Assembly (NCBI RefSeq): GCF_000272475.1
Contig: NZ_AKFJ01000082.1
Span: forward strand, 1-38,717
DNA length: 38,717 nucleotides
From: Novosphingobium sp. Rr 2-17
GTDB taxonomy: Bacteria; Pseudomonadota; Alphaproteobacteria; Sphingomonadales; Sphingomonadaceae
Reading direction: 5' to 3'
The notes under the pieces were generated by a model. It was not told the origin of the DNA. It made no database searches and saw nothing but the letters and a program-made list of their open reading frames with translations. This document shows, one piece after another, positions 35,640 through 38,717 of this stretch. The position numbers and the translations under genes are program-made. Every line of letters begins with the position of its first letter. Position 1 is the stretch's first letter.

Positions 35640-36710
35640 TCAAGCGCCTTTTACGCAGGGTATCGTCTGGTGATTGTCGGTGCAGAGATGCCGATAGATT
35701 TCGCGGGCGATGTAGCGCTTCAGGCATCGACGGATTTCGCGAGGAGATTTGCCTTCGGCGGTTCGGCGCTGGATGTACTCGCGGGTTGGAGGGTGATGCC
35801 GCATCCGGACAAGCGCAACGCGGTATAGGGCGGCATTCGCCCGTCGATTGCCGCCGCGGTTGAGGCGATGGCGGCTGGTCTTGCCGCTCGATGCCGGCAC
35901 TGGGCAGACGCCACAGAGCTTGGCGAACGCTGCCTCCGACCGGATCCGCTGGGGATTGTCACCCAGAACGACGAGCATGTCAGCGATCGTGCCGGTCGAT
36001 ATGCCTGGCGCTTCCATCAGGGCAGGTGCCTGCGCGCGCACCAGGTCTTCGAGTACGCTCTCATGCTCTTTGATCTCGGCATCCAGCATCAGCCACCGAT
36101 TGACCAGCGCGCGTAGCGCCATCTTCGCCGACGCAGTGGTGGAGACCGGCGTGCCTGGGCGCAGCGCCGCAAGTCCGCGGATGAGCGTCATCTTGCCCGT
36201 GATGCCGATGAACCGCTCGCGCAGCGCCTGCGGCGCATTGACCAGCAGCGTCTTGAGCGTGACCATCGGCTGAGTTCGAGCCTTGAGCGCGGTATCACGT
36301 GCGATCTTGAGATGACGGATCATTTCGACGGCACCGTCGCCCGTTTTGGGCTGACCCTGCGCATCGCCAGCCAGCACGCTTCGTGCAGCGGACTCGGCGT
36401 CGACCGTATCGGTCTTGCCGTGCCGACGTCGGAGCTGGCGGTTAACTCGACCGACCTCGATGACGTGCACGCCCATGGCAGCCAGCGACCGTGTGAGACC
36501 GGCACCGTATGACCCGGTCCCTTCGATACCAATGGTGTGCACGGCGCCGTGACTGGCCGCCCAGTCCGCGAGTTGCCGGTAGCCTTGAGTCGTTACCGGG
36601 AAGGACGCGGTGACAAGCCGCGCGCCAAGTCCGTTGATCGCGACGGCCACGTGCGCGTCTTTGTGGGTGTCGACGCCGATGACGATGGCGTCGGGTGTGA
36701 TATCATGCAT
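35640..36710 (-). CDS. IS110-family transposase (DEDD recombinase)
   Basis: A 356-residue IS110-type recombinase. The N-terminal RuvC-like DEDD set is Asp14 (GVDTHKD), Glu63 (GIEGTGSYG), Asp101 and Asp104 (GKTDTVDAESAARS). The C-terminal Tnp domain contains MEAPGISTGTIADMLVVLG, and the catalytic Ser lies in PASSGKTSRHRLNRGGNR (Ser274 or Ser275). It is intact, with start ATG 36710. Such recombinases move a circular intermediate to sites selected by an RNA encoded in the element's own end. It has truncated the group II intron. Confidence 0.95.
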   Translation of the reverse strand: MHDITPDAIVIGVDTHKDAHVAVAINGLGARLVTASFPVTTQGYRQLADWAASHGAVHTIGIEGTGSYGAGLTRSLAAMGVHVIEVGRVNRQLRRRHGKTDTVDAESAARSVLAGDAQGQPKTGDGAVEMIRHLKIARDTALKARTQPMVTLKTLLVNAPQALRERFIGITGKMTLIRGLAALRPGTPVSTTASAKMALRALVNRWLMLDAEIKEHESVLEDLVRAQAPALMEAPGISTGTIADMLVVLGDNPQRIRSEAAFAKLCGVCPVPASSGKTSRHRLNRGGNRRANAALYRVALVRMRHHPPTREYIQRRTAEGKSPREIRRCLKRYIAREIYRHLCTDNHQTIPCVKGA

Positions 36711-36900
36711 GCCGGTCCTTCAGGTTGGTGGAACCCGAAGGCGCTTCGCGAGCGGACAGGACTGTGACGGGACGGCACTCCCTCAGGCTCCTATCAAGTC
36801 ACGTCTCGCGACGCCCCGGGTGCAGCCTGGAGGGCCGACAGATCAACGCCATGACACGTGGTCAATCGTAAGCACGGGTCAGGCCTCCCAGACTGCACCG
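36711..36900 (-). ncRNA. Candidate IS110 bridge RNA region
   Basis: The non-coding end upstream of the transposase can fold extensively on the minus strand. Arms 36882-36899 and 36819-36836 pair as GGTGCAG/CTGCACC, then CTGG/CCAG and GGCC/GGCC with small internal loops, enclosing about 45 bases. Nearer the gene, CGTC/GACG, CGAAG/CTTCG and CCTTC-GGTT/AACC-GAAGG hairpins follow. Size, place and fold match the bridge RNAs known from IS621-like elements. RNA identity and loop specificities are inferred. Confidence 0.55.
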
Positions 36901-36912
36901 GTATACTCACAG
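36890..36912. repeat. 23-bp direct repeat, right copy
   Basis: Identical to 35602-35624. Its right part (TATACTCACAG) runs into the GGDEF gene fragment and may be native to that gene. Confidence 0.9.
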
Positions 36913-37415
36913 TCGTAGCTGTTCTGGCATTTCATTCTCGTCAGGCCCGCCATCCGACTCCGTTGGAACGCGAATTGGCTGCAATGGGCGTCGAGCTTTG
37001 TGCCGCGGCGCTCCGACGCCACCAGCGCATCGTCGATCGCGAGCGTCGCGTGAGCATCGACGCCTTAACGGGGCTCCCAAGTCGGGCTGCGTTCAACGTG
37101 GCGATGGCGTCCATCCGTTGCGACCAGCCGGGTGCATGGGCTCTCTTTGTCCTGGATCTCGATAATCTGAAAATTGTGAATGATACCTTCGGTCACCTCG
37201 CCGGCGATGCGCTCATACGAACCGCCGCTGACCGAATTTCACGTGCCATGACCCCCGACGTAACCTTCCGTCTGGGCGGCGACGAGTTTGCGGTGATCAT
37301 TCAGGCTGCGGACGCGTTGGCGGATCTCGAAGCGGCCGCGCAGCGGGTATTCCGTCAGCTCGAGCCCCCAGCATTGTGCGAGGGCCATTCAGTGACGCCA
37401 CGCGCGACCATCGGC
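36904..37415 (+). pseudogene. GGDEF diguanylate cyclase, fragment truncated at both ends
   Basis: About 170 codons of a GAF-GGDEF type signalling protein. The end of a sensor domain (VVAVLAFHSRQARHPTPLE) is followed by IDALTGLPSRAAFNVAM, FVLDLDNLKIVNDTFGHLAG and the intact catalytic RLGGDEFAVI. The start is lost at the IS110 right end. Family similarity stops after PRATIGG (near 37415), from where the frame runs antisense to another gene fragment. It would have made cyclic di-GMP; the remnant lacks the final part of the GGDEF fold and is presumably inactive. Confidence 0.75.
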
Positions 37416-38064
37416 GGCGCGAGACGAGTCCGGGCGGCGGAGGCGCGCCTCCCGCGTGCGCGCCGGCACCCAGCAAGGCGAGGTTGAGCGCCCAGCAGCC
37501 GGCGGGCTCGGCCGGAACATAGTGGGCAAGGTTGCCCCGCGGCAGCGTGTGGTGAACCTCGCCGCCTTCGTGCTCAAGGAATCCGGCGTCGCCGCGCAGG
37601 CGATTGGTCGCGACCACGAGGGCGCGGAGAGGCTCGAGCACAGGCCGGTCTGAAATGGCGGTATTGACGATCGATCTTTCGAGCGGTCCCCACGATGTCA
37701 CGGGTTCCGCGAGGGCTTCACGCGCCGAGTCAAGTAGCGCCTGATCCTCCGCACCAAACCGTCGCGTCGCGCCGACCATGCCGGCAACCGTCGCGGCCGC
37801 CTCGGCGAGCTCGGGCGCGGCATGGTCGGCGAGCCACAGCAGCACAGCGTCGCGTCTCGGATCGTCGCTGAGCAGCAGCGCCGCCGGCGTTTCGTGGGCG
37901 GGGCCGACGGCACCGGGGCCAGCGTCGCGGCGGAACACGTCCCAAGCCGCTGAAATCGTTGCGAGCGCGGCCGCGCGCCGCAGCTCTGGGGGGGCGAACC
38001 GCCACGCCGCCTGGGCGCGGCCGAGCGCGTGGGCATAGCCGGTGAGATCGCGCTGCTCGTCCAT
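37416..38064 (-). pseudogene. Unrecognised protein, 3'-truncated
   Basis: A minus-strand gene beginning MDEQRDLTGYAHALGRAQ at 38064 with about 210 codons of consistent, Ala/Leu-rich, probably soluble helical protein. WDVFRRDAGPGAVGPAHETP and EVHHTLPRGNLAHYV are among its more distinctive segments. I do not recognise the family. The reading frame continues to 37297, but the part below about 37415 is antisense to the GGDEF fragment, so the native C-terminus seems lost. It is divergent from the integrase gene. No function is proposed. Confidence 0.5.
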
Positions 38065-38131
38065 ACAGGCGAGTTTATGCCAGTGATTGCCCGATTGCTA
38101 GGCATCCCCCTGCCCGTCCAAAATGCACTTT

Positions 38132-38150
38132 CCATAATCGATGCTTATGG
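38132..38150. other. Recombination-site-like inverted repeat
   Basis: CCATAA and TTATGG flank a 7-base centre, 28 bp upstream of the integrase start. The arms with their TT/AA neighbours and the spacer length fit the core site of a tyrosine recombinase, or an operator for the integrase gene. No second copy was found in the window. Confidence 0.4.
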
Positions 38151-38178
38151 TAAGAACAGGCGCAGGGAGAAGCGTTGA

Positions 38179-38717
38179 ATGGCCGATCGCAGCGACGGTG
38201 AGATTGTCGTTTATCGGCTCGACGGCAGCGCCCTTCCCCAAAGGCGGACCCGGCCGAGCGGCGAAACGTCGGATCAGCGATTGGTCCGGACGATCGGCGC
38301 CATGCTGCCGGCCGACTTTCCCCCCGTTAGTCAGATCGGGGCGGAGACGGCCATGGAGGCGATGGCGGAGGCGACGAAGCTCGCCACAGCGGCCGATCTC
38401 GACTGCTTTGGCGGCTGGTGCCAGGAGAATGGACGTCCGCCATTTCCGGCCGATCCAGAAATCTCGTACTGTATCTGTGCTGGCTTGAGGAGCTTGGCAG
38501 CAAGCCAGCGACGCTCTCGCGACGCATGGCCAGCATCGCCAGCGCACATCGCTTGGTGGGGATTGGCGAGAAGGAGCCTTTACCGACCGATCACGCCATG
38601 GTGCGCAATGCGCTGCGCGCGAACCGACGCCGCAAGGGAGCCGCCCAGAAGCAAGCGGCGCCTCTGCGTTTCGGTGGTGCGCTCAGTGACGACGTTGGAT
38701 CGGACCAGCGAAGGCCA
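38179..38717 (+). pseudogene. Tyrosine recombinase/integrase, frameshifted, cut by window end
   Basis: The N-terminal part of a site-specific integrase starting at ATG 38179 (MADRSDGEIVVYRLDGSALP). The core-binding domain is recognisable: TAADLDCFGGWCQENGRPPF, then FPADPE. One base appears to be missing after PADPE (about 38455-38465), because the family sequence resumes in another frame as LVLYLCWLEELGSKPATLSR, SIASAHRLVGIGEKEPLPTD and KQAAPLRFG. The catalytic domain lies beyond the window. A single-base loss in an A-run could be a real mutation or a sequencing error. Confidence 0.7.

Larger units (their letters stand above)
35614..36901 (-). mobile_element. IS110-family insertion sequence
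   Basis: An element of about 1.29 kb with one transposase gene on the minus strand, a short downstream end and about 190 bp of non-coding sequence upstream. This layout fits the IS110 group, in which the upstream end carries the bridge RNA. Exact ends are uncertain because the 23-bp repeat spans both boundaries; the limits given assume the element starts after the RLHR codons and ends at the matching position on the right. Confidence 0.75.

Overview
The window looks like an accessory catabolic island from a GC-rich alphaproteobacterium, most likely a sphingomonad (Sphingobium, Novosphingobium or Sphingomonas type). This rests on the TonB-dependent receptor style, the ardC and integrase context, and protein similarity recalled from memory; no database search was possible. 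No tRNA, rRNA or CRISPR array was seen.

Left block (827-10577, minus strand) is one tightly packed operon read leftward from a divergent promoter at 10578-10989. Its order is enolase-superfamily enzyme, hyuA, hyuB, a CYP199-like P450, an SDR, a cytoplasmic gamma-glutamyltransferase-family protein and a secreted M20 amidohydrolase. Several junctions are 4-base ATGA overlaps or gaps of a few bases. Outside it, at 148-736, lie the remains of a catalase-like gene.

Middle block (10990-19802, plus strand) carries a phthalate-dioxygenase-type Rieske oxygenase, a glutamine-synthetase-like gamma-glutamyl ligase, a TonB-dependent receptor, a Tat-exported type-B carboxylesterase, an MFS transporter and a metallo-beta-lactamase-fold hydrolase. 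With the left block this makes a complete-looking set for uptake, periplasmic hydrolysis, oxidation, gamma-glutamylation and ATP-driven amide or lactam opening of some nitrogen-containing compound. The substrate cannot be read from the sequence.

Right block (19866-32675) holds a XRE-cupin and a GlxA/AraC-type regulator (minus strand), then mgdABCD (N-methylglutamate dehydrogenase), purU, a second XRE-cupin regulator, mgsABC (N-methylglutamate synthase) and gmaS (gamma-glutamylmethylamide synthetase). This is a complete N-methylglutamate pathway for methylamine. The simplest joint reading is that the upstream enzymes degrade an N-methyl compound and the methylamine, or other C1 units, are used by the right block. 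TTTCC/GGAAA-type palindromes near several of these promoters suggest shared control by the XRE-cupin regulators.

The distal end (33151-38717) is mobile-element wreckage. An ardC fragment is interrupted by a group II intron whose reverse transcriptase is frameshifted and whose 3' end is lost at an IS110-family insertion. The IS carries a plausible bridge-RNA region and is bordered by a 23-bp direct repeat. Beyond it a GGDEF gene fragment meets an unknown truncated gene tail to tail, followed by a tyrosine integrase with a frameshift and a recombination-site-like inverted repeat just upstream.
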